This document shows positions 17,350 through 31,398 of a stretch of DNA of 64,000 nt, piece by piece (position 1 is the first letter of the stretch; each line of letters opens with the position of its first letter). This DNA comes from Acidovorax sp. Leaf191 (lineage in GTDB: Bacteria > Pseudomonadota > Gammaproteobacteria > Burkholderiales > Burkholderiaceae_C): positions 238,601-302,600 of the forward strand of contig NZ_LMPT01000012.1 of assembly GCF_001424425.1 (NCBI RefSeq). Direction: 5' to 3'. A program made the position numbers and the translations under genes. The notes beneath the pieces are model-generated. The model did not search any database. It saw only the letters and a list, made by a program, of their open reading frames with translations, and was not told the DNA's origin.

Positions 17350-17376
17350 TCCCCGGTTCGTCCGGGGATTTTTTTT
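17350..17376 (+). terminator. Intrinsic terminator of the pil operon
   Basis: TCCCCGG and CCGGGGA form a stem with a five-base loop (TTCGT), followed directly by a run of eight T. It ends the pilM-to-lipoprotein transcription unit and isolates aroB. The rest of the gap 17299-17521 shows no gene and no aroK sequence. Confidence 0.92.
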
Positions 17377-17521
17377 GTCTTTGGAGGTACTGGGTCACTG
17401 GTGCGAATGCACTCCCCCGCCTGTCACTCGCGGCGATCTGCTATCTGTAGAAACGTATGCACTGGTCTTTTCGATGTCATTGTTGAAAGCGGGCCGGTCA
17501 ATTGACGATATAAACTTGCCT

Positions 17522-18628
17522 ATGACCATTGCCCAACAAACCGTTTCCATTGATTTGGGAGATCGCAGCTATCGCATCGTCATTGGTAGCGGCCTTCTTG
17601 ACCGGCTGGACAAACTTGGGGGCCAGCCTACCGCAGCTGCTGCCGTGCTGGTCACCAACACCACGGTAGCTCCCCTGTATGTGGCGAGATTGCGCTCTTC
17701 GCTGGCAGGGCAGTACGCGCACATCCACGAAGTCCAACTCCCCGACGGCGAGGAGTACAAGAATTGGCAAACCCTGCAAAAAATCTTTGACGCCTTGCTC
17801 GAGCAAGGCTGCGACCGCAAGACCGTCCTGTTCGCATTGGGCGGAGGCGTCGTGGGCGACATGACCGGTTTTGCGGCCGCGAGCTACATGCGCGGCGTGC
17901 CGTTCGTACAGGTGCCGACCACCTTGCTCGCACAGGTCGATTCTTCGGTGGGCGGAAAAACGGCCATCAACCATCCGCTGGGCAAGAACATGATCGGCGC
18001 GTTCTATCAGCCGCAATTGGTGGTGTGCGATTTGGATGTGCTCGATACGCTGCCGGCGCGCGAGTTCAGTGCCGGTTTGGCGGAGGTGATCAAGTACGGG
18101 CCGATTGCCGACATGGAATTCATGGACTGGCTCGAGGCCAACATCGATGCGTTGATGGCGCGGGACCGTACCGCATTGGCGCATGCCGTGCGCCGCAGTT
18201 GCGAGATCAAGGCCTGGGTGGTCGGGCAGGACGAGCGCGAATCCGGGTTGCGAGCGATTCTGAATTTTGGCCACACGTTTGGTCACGCGATCGAGGCGGG
18301 CATGGGTTACGGCGCGTGGCTGCATGGGGAGGGCGTCGGTGCCGGCATGGTGATGGCGGCCGAGCTGTCGCACCGCCTGGGGCTGGTGGATGCAGCCTTT
18401 GTGCAGCGACTCACGACGCTGATCGTGCGAGCAGGCCTGCCTGTGCGGGGTGCGGTGCTGGATGCCGGCGACAACGCGGGCCGATACCTGCAGCTCATGC
18501 GCGTCGACAAGAAGGCCGAAGACGGAGAAATCCGGTTTGTCGTGATCGATGGCCCTGGCCGCGCAGCGGTGCGGGCGGCGCCGGACGCGTTGGTGCGTTC
18601 AGTGATCGACGATTGCTGCGCCCCGTGA
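17522..18628 (+). CDS. aroB: 3-dehydroquinate synthase AroB
   Basis: NAD-dependent cytoplasmic enzyme converting DAHP to 3-dehydroquinate, the second step of the shikimate pathway. Conserved phrases: [10 protein letters not shown], the glycine-rich [34 protein letters not shown], the metal site in AEVIKYG and [15 protein letters not shown] with a later [11 protein letters not shown]. Length of 368 aa is standard. ATG 17522 matches the usual start; the frame is open to 17375 but that would begin inside the pil terminator. In related genomes aroK lies immediately upstream; it is absent here. Confidence 0.94.
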   Translation: MTIAQQTVSIDLGDRSYRIVIGSGLLDRLDKLGGQPTAAAAVLVTNTTVAPLYVARLRSSLAGQYAHIHEVQLPDGEEYKNWQTLQKIFDALLEQGCDRKTVLFALGGGVVGDMTGFAAASYMRGVPFVQVPTTLLAQVDSSVGGKTAINHPLGKNMIGAFYQPQLVVCDLDVLDTLPAREFSAGLAEVIKYGPIADMEFMDWLEANIDALMARDRTALAHAVRRSCEIKAWVVGQDERESGLRAILNFGHTFGHAIEAGMGYGAWLHGEGVGAGMVMAAELSHRLGLVDAAFVQRLTTLIVRAGLPVRGAVLDAGDNAGRYLQLMRVDKKAEDGEIRFVVIDGPGRAAVRAAPDALVRSVIDDCCAP

Positions 18629-18704
18629 CCAGGACTGCGCGCGGTTGCGGGCGATAGGTCCCTGGATCAACCCTCAGATCGCCGGTCACTGCTTCACCAC
18701 GCCC

Positions 18705-19871
18705 ATGTCCTCCTTGGCTCCCTACGCTTGCGATCCGGCTTCGACGCGCGGACGTCGCTATCCCGAACTGCCGGCACCCACACGCACGGACTACCAGCGC
18801 GACCGGGATCGCATCGTGCATTCCACCGCGTTCCGCCGGCTGGTCTACAAGACCCAGGTGTTCCTGAACCATGAGGGCGACCTGTTCCGCACGCGCCTGA
18901 CGCATTCGCTGGAGGTGGCGCAACTGGGCCGTTCGATTGCGCGATCGTTGCGCATCAATGAAGACCTGGTCGAGGCGATTTCTCTGGCGCACGACCTGGG
19001 CCACACGCCGTTTGGGCATGCCGGGCAGGACGCGCTGCACGCCTGCATGCTGGAGCATGGCGGTTTCGAGCACAACCTGCAAAGCCTGCGGGTCGTCGAC
19101 AAGCTGGAAGAGCGCTACCCGCAATATGACGGGCTGAACCTCACTTTCGAAACACGCGAAGGCGTTCTCAAGCATTGCTCCCGCGTGCATGCCGAGCAGC
19201 TGGAAGCCGTGGAGCCCCATGGCGTCGCAGCCCGGTTTCTGCGCCGCGAGCAGCCGAGCCTGGAGGCGCAGTTGTGCAATCTGGCGGACGAGATTGCCTA
19301 CAACGCGCATGACATCGATGATGGCGTGCGCTCGGGATTGATATCGATGGCGCAGTTGCAGGACGTGCCATTGTTCGAGCACTATCGGGTGGCCGCCATC
19401 GCCAGCTTCCCGGACCTGGCGCAGCCCTCCAGCCAGCGCCGGCTGTTGTACGAAACCATCCGGCGCATGCTGAGCGACCAGGTCTACGACGTGATCGACA
19501 CCACGCAAGCCGCCATTGATCGCGTGGGCCCCGACAGCGTCGATGCCGTGCGCCGTGCGCCGGCCTTGGTCATGTTCAGTGACGCCATGCGCGAGCGCTC
19601 GCAGGTGCTCAAGCGCTTTCTGTTCAAGAACTTGTACCGCCACCCGCAGGTGATGGAGACCACGGGCCTGGCGCAGCAGGTGGTGCGGGACCTGTTCGCC
19701 GCGTACACCGCATCCCCCCAGGAAATGAAAGCCGCCTTCGCCGAGCAGGCGTCGCTGGACGAGGGGCCTCTGCGGGCCAGGGCGGTGGCCGATTTCATCG
19801 CGGGCATGACGGACCGCTTTGCGGCGCGAGAACACGAGCGGTTGACGGGGCAGCGTCTCCTGTCTGCGTGA
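18705..19871 (+). CDS. dgt: Deoxyguanosinetriphosphate triphosphohydrolase-like protein (Dgt)
   Basis: HD-superfamily enzyme that removes triphosphate from dNTPs. The HD metal motif is distributed as HSTAFRRLVYKTQV, RTRLTHSLEVAQ and SLAHDLGHTPFGHAG, with a later DEIAYNAHDIDDG. The 388-residue length and sequence fit the shorter dGTPase-like class rather than the E. coli Dgt type. ATG 18705 begins the conserved protein. It follows aroB by 76 bp on the same strand, the usual betaproteobacterial order. Confidence 0.9.
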   Translation: MSSLAPYACDPASTRGRRYPELPAPTRTDYQRDRDRIVHSTAFRRLVYKTQVFLNHEGDLFRTRLTHSLEVAQLGRSIARSLRINEDLVEAISLAHDLGHTPFGHAGQDALHACMLEHGGFEHNLQSLRVVDKLEERYPQYDGLNLTFETREGVLKHCSRVHAEQLEAVEPHGVAARFLRREQPSLEAQLCNLADEIAYNAHDIDDGVRSGLISMAQLQDVPLFEHYRVAAIASFPDLAQPSSQRRLLYETIRRMLSDQVYDVIDTTQAAIDRVGPDSVDAVRRAPALVMFSDAMRERSQVLKRFLFKNLYRHPQVMETTGLAQQVVRDLFAAYTASPQEMKAAFAEQASLDEGPLRARAVADFIAGMTDRFAAREHERLTGQRLLSA

Positions 19872-20097
19872 GTGGTACGGCGGTGAAGGGGCGGAAGCGG
19901 CACGGTGCAGCCCGCAGGTCCGCAATTTCAATGTCAATGCCGGGCGTCCCGCGCCTTTTGCTGGGCCGGTGTGCACCCGTGATGGCGCCGTGCTGTGCGC
20001 CGCGCGGCCGGTGCGGTCATGGAGTTGGATCCACCGCCGAGAAAAGGCACACCGGTAAAATCAGGCTCCTCCTCGCGCCACGCGCACTTTCCTTTTC

Positions 20098-20736
20098 ATG
20101 ACGCTTACTTCCCCCGCTGCTTCGGCACCATCCTCCGGTCTGGCTGTGACATCCCCATTCATCGGCGACACCGTGCGCTGGCTGGAGCGGGCGGTGATCG
20201 GCCTGAACCTGTGCCCTTTTGCCAAGGGCGTCCATGTCAAGGGCCAGATCCACTATGCCTTGGCGCTGACCGACAATGCGCAAGACGTACTGGACCTGCT
20301 GCGTGAGGAACTTGCAGCGCTGGTGGCAGCCCCTGCGCAGGAGCGCGATACGACGCTGATCGTGCTGCCGCACTGCCTGGACGACTTCCTCGATTTCAAT
20401 GACTTTCTGGGCCGCGCCGAGGCGCTGCTTGAGGACTTGGAGCTGGAGGGCACCCTGCAGATCGCCAGCTTTCACCCGCAGTTCCAGTTTGCCGGGACCG
20501 ATGCGGACGATGTCACCAACTGCACCAACCGATCTCCGTATCCCACCTTGCACCTGCTGCGCGAAGAGAGCATCGACCGTGCGGTCGAGGTGTTCCCCGA
20601 GGCGGAAAGCATCTTCGAGCGCAACATCGACGTGCTGCAGGCACTGGGCAACCAGGGGTGGGCGGATCTGGATGTGGGGCCCGGTGCGGGCGGTGGGGCG
20701 GGTGCAGCCACGGCGGCAAGGGCGGTCGCACCATGA
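20098..20736 (+). CDS. DUF1415 family protein
   Basis: Soluble 212-residue protein of unknown function. The family signature is visible: a helix with TVRWLERAVIGLNLCPFAKG, then LPHCLDDFLDFNDFL, and FHPQFQFAGTDADDVTNCTNRSP. The conserved Cys in NLCPFA and the cluster FHPQFQF suggest a functional pocket, but no activity is established to my knowledge. A Gly/Ala-rich tail (GPGAGGGAGAATAARA) is specific to this sequence. It overlaps the methyltransferase gene by ATGA, so the two are probably translated together. The gap 19872-20097 before it holds only a TAAAAT hexamer (about 20056-20061) as a possible -10. Confidence 0.88.
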   Translation: MTLTSPAASAPSSGLAVTSPFIGDTVRWLERAVIGLNLCPFAKGVHVKGQIHYALALTDNAQDVLDLLREELAALVAAPAQERDTTLIVLPHCLDDFLDFNDFLGRAEALLEDLELEGTLQIASFHPQFQFAGTDADDVTNCTNRSPYPTLHLLREESIDRAVEVFPEAESIFERNIDVLQALGNQGWADLDVGPGAGGGAGAATAARAVAP

Positions 20737-21707
20737 AGAATCACGCAATGGCCCGCGACACGGCAGCCACCGGTTCAGCTCCCGGCAAGGGCAAAGATAA
20801 AAACAAAGGCAATGACAAGGTGGGCGGCAAGAAGGGTCACGGCAAGGGCGCCAATGCCCCCGCCACGCAGGCCCACGAGCTGGCGGAGCTGCGGCCCGGG
20901 CAGTCTGTAGAGCTGCTCAAGGAGCTGCACATCCTGACCCGCGAGGGTCGCCTGAACCAGGACTCGCGCCGCAAGCTCAAGCAGGTGTACCACCTGTTCA
21001 ACTTCATCGAGCCGTTGCTGGGCGAGCTGTCCGGCAGCGATCAGGGGCCCACGCTCGCCGACCATGGGGCGGGCAAGTCGTACCTGGGGTTCATCCTGTA
21101 CGACTTGTACTTCAAGGCATTGGGACGCGGGCGCATCTACGGGGTGGAGACGCGCGCCGAGCTGGTCGAAAAATCCCGTGCGCTGGCGCAAAAGCTGGAG
21201 TTCGAACGCATGTCGTTCCTCAATGTGTCGGTGGCGGAATCCACCGATGCGGACGAACTGCCGCCGCAGATCGATGTGGTGACGGCGCTGCATGCGTGCG
21301 ATACCGCCACCGACGACGCTATCGCATTTGGCCTGCACAAGAAGGCGCGTGCGATGGTGCTGGTGCCGTGCTGCCAGGCCGAGATGGCCGCCTGTCTGCG
21401 TCAGGGGAAGGCGCTGCAGCTCACGCGCACGCCGCTGGCCGAGCTGTGGCGCCACCCACTGCACACCCGTGAGCTAGGGAGCCAGGTCACCAACGTGCTG
21501 CGGTGCCTGTACCTGGAGGCCAACGGGTACCAGGTCACGGTGACGGAGCTCGTGGGGTGGGAGCACAGCATGAAGAACGAACTCATCATCGCCCGCTACA
21601 CCGGCCAAAAAAAGCGCAGCGCAGCAGAACGCTTGCGCGCACTGCTGGCAGAGTTCGGGCTGCAATCGATGGAGAAGCTGCGGTATCCGGGCCTGCCGAA
21701 CGCGTAG
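20733..21707 (+). CDS. Class I SAM-dependent methyltransferase (YtxB/RNA methyltransferase-like)
   Basis: A 324-residue protein with a Rossmann methyltransferase core: SAM loop LADHGAGKSYLGFILYD, acidic strand end IYGVETRAELVEKS, then VVTALHACDTATDDAI and VLVPCCQAEM. The order HACDTATD...PCCQ occurs in the methyltransferase family that includes GSTCD-like proteins; the substrate is unknown. The first 45 residues are a highly charged Lys/Gly-rich tail (GKGKDKNKGNDK), possibly nucleic-acid binding. ATG 20733 overlaps the DUF1415 stop. Confidence 0.82.
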   Translation: MKNHAMARDTAATGSAPGKGKDKNKGNDKVGGKKGHGKGANAPATQAHELAELRPGQSVELLKELHILTREGRLNQDSRRKLKQVYHLFNFIEPLLGELSGSDQGPTLADHGAGKSYLGFILYDLYFKALGRGRIYGVETRAELVEKSRALAQKLEFERMSFLNVSVAESTDADELPPQIDVVTALHACDTATDDAIAFGLHKKARAMVLVPCCQAEMAACLRQGKALQLTRTPLAELWRHPLHTRELGSQVTNVLRCLYLEANGYQVTVTELVGWEHSMKNELIIARYTGQKKRSAAERLRALLAEFGLQSMEKLRYPGLPNA

Positions 21708-21764
21708 CTTGCGCAGCAGGTGCTGTGCTGCCACAGGGGCCCGGCCCTGCGGCAATGCAGCCGA

Positions 21765-21941
21765 TCAGCTCTGCGGTGGGTCCTTGGAGCGCGTCTTGCT
21801 GACCGCGCTGAAGATGCCGATGCCCAGCAAGATCAGTGCGCCGATGCCGATGTAAACCTGGGGTACCCCGGCAGTCACTGCCGCCCAGATCACGCCGGCC
21901 AGGAAGATCAGGAAGCCGAGCATGTAAAGTGCAAAAGACAT
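21765..21941 (-). CDS. Small two-helix membrane protein
   Basis: A 58-residue protein starting MSFALYMLGFLIFLAGVIWA, with a second helix VYIGIGALILLGIGIFSAV and a basic tail SKTRSKDPPQS. ATG 21941 is preceded by AAGGA at SD spacing, which supports it over the longer frame to 22046. No functional domain is recognised. Short integral proteins of this form are common and conserved in Comamonadaceae. It is convergent with the methyltransferase gene and divergent from the RAYT gene. Confidence 0.7.
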   Translation of the reverse strand: MSFALYMLGFLIFLAGVIWAAVTAGVPQVYIGIGALILLGIGIFSAVSKTRSKDPPQS

Positions 21942-21967
21942 GGGGTCCTTTCCGTGTTGTTGCTTCT

Positions 21968-21998
21968 GCCCGCATGGTCGCCGCTCGATGCTGCGGGC
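21968..21998. other. Hairpin between the small membrane protein and the RAYT gene
   Basis: GCCCGCA at 21968-21974 and TGCGGGC at 21992-21998 are perfect seven-base arms with a 17-base loop. It has no T tract. It lies 67 bp before the RAYT start and could be a RAYT-associated palindrome or chance. Confidence 0.4.
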
Positions 21999-22064
21999 GA
22001 TGTCGTCCCGCGGTACGCTCGCGTGTCGGACAATCCCAACAGCCACCCCGAGACCTACCTACCC

Positions 22065-22769
22065 ATGGCCCGCCTGCCGCGCCTGACCCTGCCAGGTCAT
22101 CTGCACCATGTCATCCAGCGGGGCAACAACCGCCAGCCCATCTTCGTGGACCGCGAAGACTTCGAGACCATGCTCGCCCTGCTGGCGGACAACGCCCAGC
22201 GCCACGCGGTCGCCGTCCATGCCTATGTGCTCATGGACAACCACTTCCACCTGATGGCCACGCCGTCCACCGCGGACGGCCTGCCGCAGATGATGCAGGC
22301 GGTGGGGCGCCGCTATGTGCAGTACTTCAACCGCCGGCACGGCCGCACCGGCACGCTGTGGGAGGGCCGCTACCGCTCCACGGTGCTGCAGCCCGAGCGG
22401 TACCTGCTGCCCTGCATGGTGTACCTCGACCTGAATCCGGTCCGCTCGGGCGCTGTCGTGCAAGCCGTCGACTATCCGTGGTCCAGCCACGCGCACTGGC
22501 TGGGCCTGCGGGTGGACCGTTTGCTGACCCCGCACGCACTGTACTGGGCGCTGGGCAATACGCCGTTCGCGCGGGAAGCGGCCTATGGCGCTGCAGTGCA
22601 AGCGGGCATCAGCTCGCGGGAGCAAGCAGCATTGACCACCTCCGCCCTCAGCGGCTGGGCGCTGGGTGACCCGGAATTTGTCGCCGAATTGCAAAAGCAG
22701 ACGCCGCGCCGTGTGGTGCGCGGTAAGGCCGGGCGCCCGGTGTTGCTGACGGTTTCTGAAGAGATTTAG
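22065..22769 (+). CDS. REP-associated tyrosine transposase (RAYT, Y1_Tnp family)
   Basis: Single-copy, IS200/IS605-like HUH transposase of 234 aa. The HUH metal motif is in YVLMDNHFHLM (His60-Phe-His62). The candidate catalytic Tyr is in GRRYVQYFNRRHGRTGTLWEGRY, the RAYT signature, followed by YLDLNPVRSGAV and YPWSSHAHW. RAYTs process repetitive extragenic palindromes and behave as domesticated chromosomal genes. No IS ends or target-site duplication flank it. ATG 22065 starts the conserved protein (MARLPRLTLPGHLHHVIQRG). The hairpin repeats scattered in this window are candidate partners. Confidence 0.92.
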   Translation: MARLPRLTLPGHLHHVIQRGNNRQPIFVDREDFETMLALLADNAQRHAVAVHAYVLMDNHFHLMATPSTADGLPQMMQAVGRRYVQYFNRRHGRTGTLWEGRYRSTVLQPERYLLPCMVYLDLNPVRSGAVVQAVDYPWSSHAHWLGLRVDRLLTPHALYWALGNTPFAREAAYGAAVQAGISSREQAALTTSALSGWALGDPEFVAELQKQTPRRVVRGKAGRPVLLTVSEEI

Positions 22770-22798
22770 GCGCTTTCGCTGTATGGATGTGTGCCATT

Positions 22799-22841
22799 TG
22801 CTATCATTTTTGACTTGTCCCCAATAAATTCCGTATTTATT
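22799..22841 (+). repeat. Truncated family 1 repeat and AT-rich hairpin after the RAYT gene
   Basis: TTGCTATCATTTTTGACTTG looks like a family 1 element with its centre deleted. Immediately after, AATAAAT (22823-22829) and ATTTATT (22835-22841) form a perfect seven-base hairpin with a five-base loop. A possible terminator or RAYT substrate. Confidence 0.45.
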
Positions 22842-22882
22842 TAGTAGGACAATAAAATGGAATCTGACCCCAATTAATATGC

Positions 22883-22911
22883 TTGCAACGCATGTTGCAA
22901 TGCACTAATCT
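22883..22911 (+). promoter_or_regulatory. Promoter with embedded inverted repeat upstream of gltBD
   Basis: TTGCAA at 22883-22888 and TAATCT at 22906-22911 are separated by 17 bp, a good sigma70 arrangement. TTGCAAC (22883-22889) and GTTGCAA (22894-22900) form an inverted repeat with a four-base spacer covering the -35 and half the spacer, as expected for an operator. The regulator is not identified. Confidence 0.6.
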
Positions 22912-22944
22912 CCAACTCCCTGCGAAAAACATGAGGAGTGCGCC

Positions 22945-27678
<4,734 letters not shown>

Positions 27679-27734
27679 GGCGAGCCGCGACCCACACCTC
27701 ACCGTTCATAGACCAAAGATTCAAGGACACCGTC

Positions 27735-29213
27735 ATGGGAAAGACCACCGGCTTCATGGAGTACGAGCGCATCGAAGAGGGTTACAAGCCCGTCGGCGAG
27801 CGCCTGAAGCACTACAAGGAATTCGTCATCGGCCTCGATGACTCGCAGGCCAAGATCCAGGGCGCGCGCTGCATGGACTGCGGCACGCCGTTCTGCAACA
27901 GCGGCTGCCCCGTCAACAACATCATTCCGGACTTCAACGACCTGGTCTATCACCAGGACTGGAAGAGCGCGATCGAGGTGCTGCACAGCACCAACAACTT
28001 CCCCGAGTTCACCGGCCGCATCTGCCCCGCGCCCTGCGAGGCTGCCTGCGTGCTCAATGTGAACGACGACGCCGTGGGCATCAAGTCCATCGAGCACGCC
28101 ATCATCGACCGCGCTTGGGACGAAGGCTGGGTGCAGCCGCGCCCCGCCAAGCACCAGACCGGCAAGAAGGTCGCCGTGGTGGGCTCGGGCCCTGCAGGCA
28201 TGGCGGCGGCGCAGCAACTGGCGCGCGCCGGCCACAGCGTCACGCTGTTCGAGAAGAACGACCGCATCGGCGGGCTGCTGCGCTATGGCATCCCTGACTT
28301 CAAGATGGAGAAGTCGCACATCGACCGCCGCGCCAAGCAGATGGAAGCCGAAGGCGTGACCATCCGCACCGGCGTGTTCGTCGGTGCCGCCAAGGACGGC
28401 CTGGGCAAGGATTCCAAGGTGACCAACTGGGCCAAGGAAACTATCACGCCCGAGCAGCTGCAAAAGGACTTCGACGCCGTGGTGCTGACCGGTGGCGCCG
28501 AGCAGTCGCGCGACCTGCCCGTGCCCGGCCGCGACCTGGACGGTATCCACTTCGCGATGGAATTCCTGCCGCAGCAGAACAAGGTCAACGCGGGCGACAA
28601 GCTCAAGGGCCAGTTGCGCGCCGATGGCAAGCACGTCATCGTGATCGGTGGCGGCGACACCGGCAGCGACTGCGTGGGCACCAGCAACCGCCACGGCGCC
28701 GTGAGCGTCACGCAGTTCGAGCTGATGCCCCAGCCGCCCGCCGAAGAAAACCGCCCCATGACCTGGCCCTACTGGCCGATCAAGCTGCGCACGAGCTCCA
28801 GCCACGATGAGGGCTGCGAGCGCGAGTTCGCCATCTCCACCAAGGAGTTCATCGGCGAAAAGGGCAAGGTCACCGGCCTCAAGACCGTGCGCGTGGAGTG
28901 GAAGGACGGCAAGATGGTCGAAGTGGCGGGCTCCGAGACGGTGCTCAAGGCCGACCTGGTTCTGTTGGCCATGGGCTTCGTGAGCCCTGTGGCTGCCGTG
29001 CTCGAAGCCTTCGGCGTGGACAAGGACGCCCGCGGCAACGCGCGCGCCACCACCGAATTCGACGGTGGCTATGCGACCAACGTGCCCAAGGTGTTTGCAG
29101 CCGGCGACATCCGCCGCGGCCAGTCGCTGGTGGTGTGGGCGATCCGCGAAGGCCGCCAGGCGGCACGGGCCGTCGACGAATTCCTCATGGGCTATTCGGA
29201 CCTGCCCCGCTGA
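27735..29213 (+). CDS. gltD: Glutamate synthase small subunit GltD
   Basis: Flavoprotein that takes electrons from NADPH and feeds GltB through iron-sulfur clusters. Cysteines of the N-terminal cluster domain are in [19 protein letters not shown] and [16 protein letters not shown] is bound at [18 protein letters not shown] and NADPH at [16 protein letters not shown]. The C-terminus has the conserved [24 protein letters not shown] second FAD motif. Length is 492 aa. Co-transcribed with gltB and closed by a strong terminator 50 bp downstream. Confidence 0.97.
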   Translation: MGKTTGFMEYERIEEGYKPVGERLKHYKEFVIGLDDSQAKIQGARCMDCGTPFCNSGCPVNNIIPDFNDLVYHQDWKSAIEVLHSTNNFPEFTGRICPAPCEAACVLNVNDDAVGIKSIEHAIIDRAWDEGWVQPRPAKHQTGKKVAVVGSGPAGMAAAQQLARAGHSVTLFEKNDRIGGLLRYGIPDFKMEKSHIDRRAKQMEAEGVTIRTGVFVGAAKDGLGKDSKVTNWAKETITPEQLQKDFDAVVLTGGAEQSRDLPVPGRDLDGIHFAMEFLPQQNKVNAGDKLKGQLRADGKHVIVIGGGDTGSDCVGTSNRHGAVSVTQFELMPQPPAEENRPMTWPYWPIKLRTSSSHDEGCEREFAISTKEFIGEKGKVTGLKTVRVEWKDGKMVEVAGSETVLKADLVLLAMGFVSPVAAVLEAFGVDKDARGNARATTEFDGGYATNVPKVFAAGDIRRGQSLVVWAIREGRQAARAVDEFLMGYSDLPR

Positions 29214-29263
29214 GCGGTTGCGGGCTCGGACCTGGACCCTGAGCCTGCGTGCCGCGGGCTGCC

Positions 29264-29289
29264 AACGGCGCCTTCGGGCGCCGTTTTTC
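29264..29289 (+). terminator. Intrinsic terminator of gltBD
   Basis: AACGGCGCC and GGCGCCGTT form a perfect nine-base stem around a TTCG tetraloop, followed by a T tract interrupted only once. Confidence 0.95.
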
Positions 29290-29652
29290 TTGTGACGCAG
29301 GGGGGGCCGCAACCGACACAAACGCCGGGGGCGTGGCAGTTGATCGGCAGTTGTGGGGCAGGTGCTTGGGGTCGGGCAGGGCGCTGGAAGGACGTCGTAA
29401 CGCAACGGGCGCGGCCGTGAAACTCTTGGAGAGGGCGGTCCTGGGACGGTGACGGCCTGATCGCTTCATGCACCAAGCCAGCCCGATGTTCCCTGAGGGC
29501 GGCGCGGCTCGGGCGACCGCCGAGACAGCATTCTGTGCCGCATGGGCACCGCCCACACCCAGCTTTGCCTTTCTTGGCACAATCGAGGTCTGTGGCGGTA
29601 GGGGGCAAACACCCATGAGCGGTTCTTTAACCCCCTCTGCAGGTGCTTCAAA
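29290..29652. other. Gene-free stretch between gltBD and mla
   Basis: About 360 bp with no convincing gene. Short open frames on both strands have random-looking composition and no SD. No repeat of either dispersed family is seen. It ends at the operator-like palindrome in front of mlaF. Confidence 0.6.
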
Positions 29653-29681
29653 TTGCAAACATACATGAATGTATGTTTAAG
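29653..29681 (+). promoter_or_regulatory. Promoter with TetR-type palindromic operator upstream of the mla operon
   Basis: AAACATACAT (29657-29666) and ATGTATGTTT (29669-29678) form a perfect palindrome with a GA centre. TTGCAA (29653-29658) and TTTAAG (29676-29681) could be -35 and -10 with 17 bp spacing, so the palindrome would block RNA polymerase. The half-sites resemble those of AcrR-family repressors, though with a shorter spacing. mlaF starts 84 bp downstream. Confidence 0.65.
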
Positions 29682-29764
29682 TCTTCGGCTACCATCGCAG
29701 CTGCCATTTCCCTTGTTTTCTGGCTCCGGCCAGCCTGGATCGCCTGAAATCCATCCCGTCCTGC

Positions 29765-30583
29765 ATGCCTGAGTCCTCCTTTCTTGCCGAATTGCGCAAC
29801 GTCACCTTCTCGTACGGTGACCGCACGATCCTGCGCGATGTGACGCTCTCCGTGCCGCGCGGCAAGGTGACGGCCCTCATGGGCGCGTCCGGGGGCGGCA
29901 AGACCACCGTGCTGCGCCTGATCGGCGGGCAGCAGAAGGCCCAGAGCGGCCAGGTGCTGTTCGACGGCCAGGACGTGGCAGGGCTCGATGCCGCGGGCCT
30001 GTACGCAGCCCGCCGGCGCATGGGCATGCTATTCCAGTTCGGTGCGCTGTTCACCGACCTGTCGGTGTTCGAGAACGTGGCGTTTCCGCTGCGCGAGCAC
30101 ACCGACCTCTCCGATACGCTGATCCGCGACGTGGTGCTCATGAAGCTGCACGCCGTGGGCCTGCGCGGCGCACGCGACCTCATGCCCAGCCAGATCTCCG
30201 GCGGCATGGCGCGGCGTGTGGCGCTGGCGCGGGCGATTGCGCTGGACCCGGAGCTCGTCATGTACGACGAGCCCTTTGCGGGGCTGGACCCGATCTCGCT
30301 GGGCACGGCCGCGCAGCTCATCCGCCAGCTCAACGACGCCATGGGCCTGACCAGCATCATCGTCTCGCACGACCTGGAAGAGACCTTTCGCCTGGCCGAC
30401 CACGTGATCATCCTGGGCGCCGGCGTGGTGGCGGCGCAGGGCACGCCCGATGAAGTGCGTGCCAGCACCGACCCGCTGGTGCACCAGTTCGTGAACGCGC
30501 TGCCCACGGGGCCGGTTCCTTTTCATTACGCAGGGCCCTCCGCGGAAGAGGACTTCGGCCCGCTCGGAGGGAAGGTGCTGTGA
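29765..30583 (+). CDS. mlaF: Phospholipid transport ABC ATPase MlaF
   Basis: Cytoplasmic ATPase of the MlaFEDB complex, which moves phospholipids between inner and outer membranes to keep outer-leaflet asymmetry. Walker A is GASGGGKTT (about residues 40-48), the Q-loop follows in MLFQFGALF, the signature is [13 protein letters not shown], Walker B is [13 protein letters not shown] and the switch is IVSHDLEE. Length is 272 aa. The stop overlaps the mlaE start (GTGA). A palindromic operator candidate lies upstream. Confidence 0.95.
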   Translation: MPESSFLAELRNVTFSYGDRTILRDVTLSVPRGKVTALMGASGGGKTTVLRLIGGQQKAQSGQVLFDGQDVAGLDAAGLYAARRRMGMLFQFGALFTDLSVFENVAFPLREHTDLSDTLIRDVVLMKLHAVGLRGARDLMPSQISGGMARRVALARAIALDPELVMYDEPFAGLDPISLGTAAQLIRQLNDAMGLTSIIVSHDLEETFRLADHVIILGAGVVAAQGTPDEVRASTDPLVHQFVNALPTGPVPFHYAGPSAEEDFGPLGGKVL

Positions 30584-31362
30584 GCTGGTACAAGCCGTCC
30601 GACGTGGGTTTCGCGGTGCGCCAGAAGCTGGCCGACATCGGCATGGCTGCGCGCCTGTTCGCGCGGCTGCTGCGCCTGGGCGGCGCCGCTTTCATGCGGC
30701 CTGCGCTGGTGCGCGACCAGATCCACTTCCTGGGCAACTATTCGCTGGCCATCATCGCGGTGTCCGGGCTGTTCGTCGGTTTTGTGCTGGGCCTGCAGGG
30801 CTATTACACGCTGCAGCGCTATGGCGCCTCGGAAGCGCTGGGCCTGCTGGTGGCGCTGTCGCTGGTGCGCGAGCTGGGCCCGGTGGTCACGGCCTTGCTC
30901 TTCGCGGGCCGGGCGGGCACCTCGCTCACGGCCGAGATCGGCCTGATGCGCGCGGGCGAGCAGCTCAGTGCGATGGAAATGATGGCGGTCGACCCGGTGC
31001 GCCGCATCCTGGCGCCGCGCTTTTGGGCCGGCGTGATCACCATGCCCCTGCTGGCGGCGGTGTTCAGCGCCGTCGGCGTGATCGGCGGCTGGGTCGTCGG
31101 CGTGGTCATGATCGGCGTGGACCACGGTGCGTTCTGGAGTCAGATGCAGGGCGGTGTGGATGTCTGGCGCGACGTGGGCAATGGCGTGATCAAGAGCTTC
31201 GTGTTCGGCGTCACCGTCACCTTCGTGGCGCTGCTGCAGGGTTTTGCGGCCAAGCCCACGCCTGAGGGCGTGGCGCGCGCCACGACCCGCACGGTGGTGA
31301 TGGCGTCCCTGGCCGTGCTGGCGCTCGACTTCATCCTGACGGCCCTGATGTTCAGTATCTGA
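30580..31362 (+). CDS. mlaE: Phospholipid transport permease MlaE
   Basis: Membrane subunit of the Mla ABC transporter (260 aa). The family's conserved segments are visible: [43 protein letters not shown] and [21 protein letters not shown], followed by several hydrophobic helices. It starts at GTG 30580 overlapping the mlaF stop. MlaE dimerises and forms the cavity on which the MlaD hexamer sits. Confidence 0.95.
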   Translation: MSWYKPSDVGFAVRQKLADIGMAARLFARLLRLGGAAFMRPALVRDQIHFLGNYSLAIIAVSGLFVGFVLGLQGYYTLQRYGASEALGLLVALSLVRELGPVVTALLFAGRAGTSLTAEIGLMRAGEQLSAMEMMAVDPVRRILAPRFWAGVITMPLLAAVFSAVGVIGGWVVGVVMIGVDHGAFWSQMQGGVDVWRDVGNGVIKSFVFGVTVTFVALLQGFAAKPTPEGVARATTRTVVMASLAVLALDFILTALMFSI

Positions 31363-31398
31363 CGCCGGCACAGCCGCTGGCCAAGAGGAATCCAAACA

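Noticed and set aside
22065..22769. RAYT gene as an active insertion sequence
   Set aside because: It lacks IS ends, target duplication and accompanying tnpB. The sequence fits a domesticated RAYT instead.
29290..29652. Short open frames between gltBD and mla
   Set aside because: No SD, no motif, random composition on both strands; treated as non-coding.
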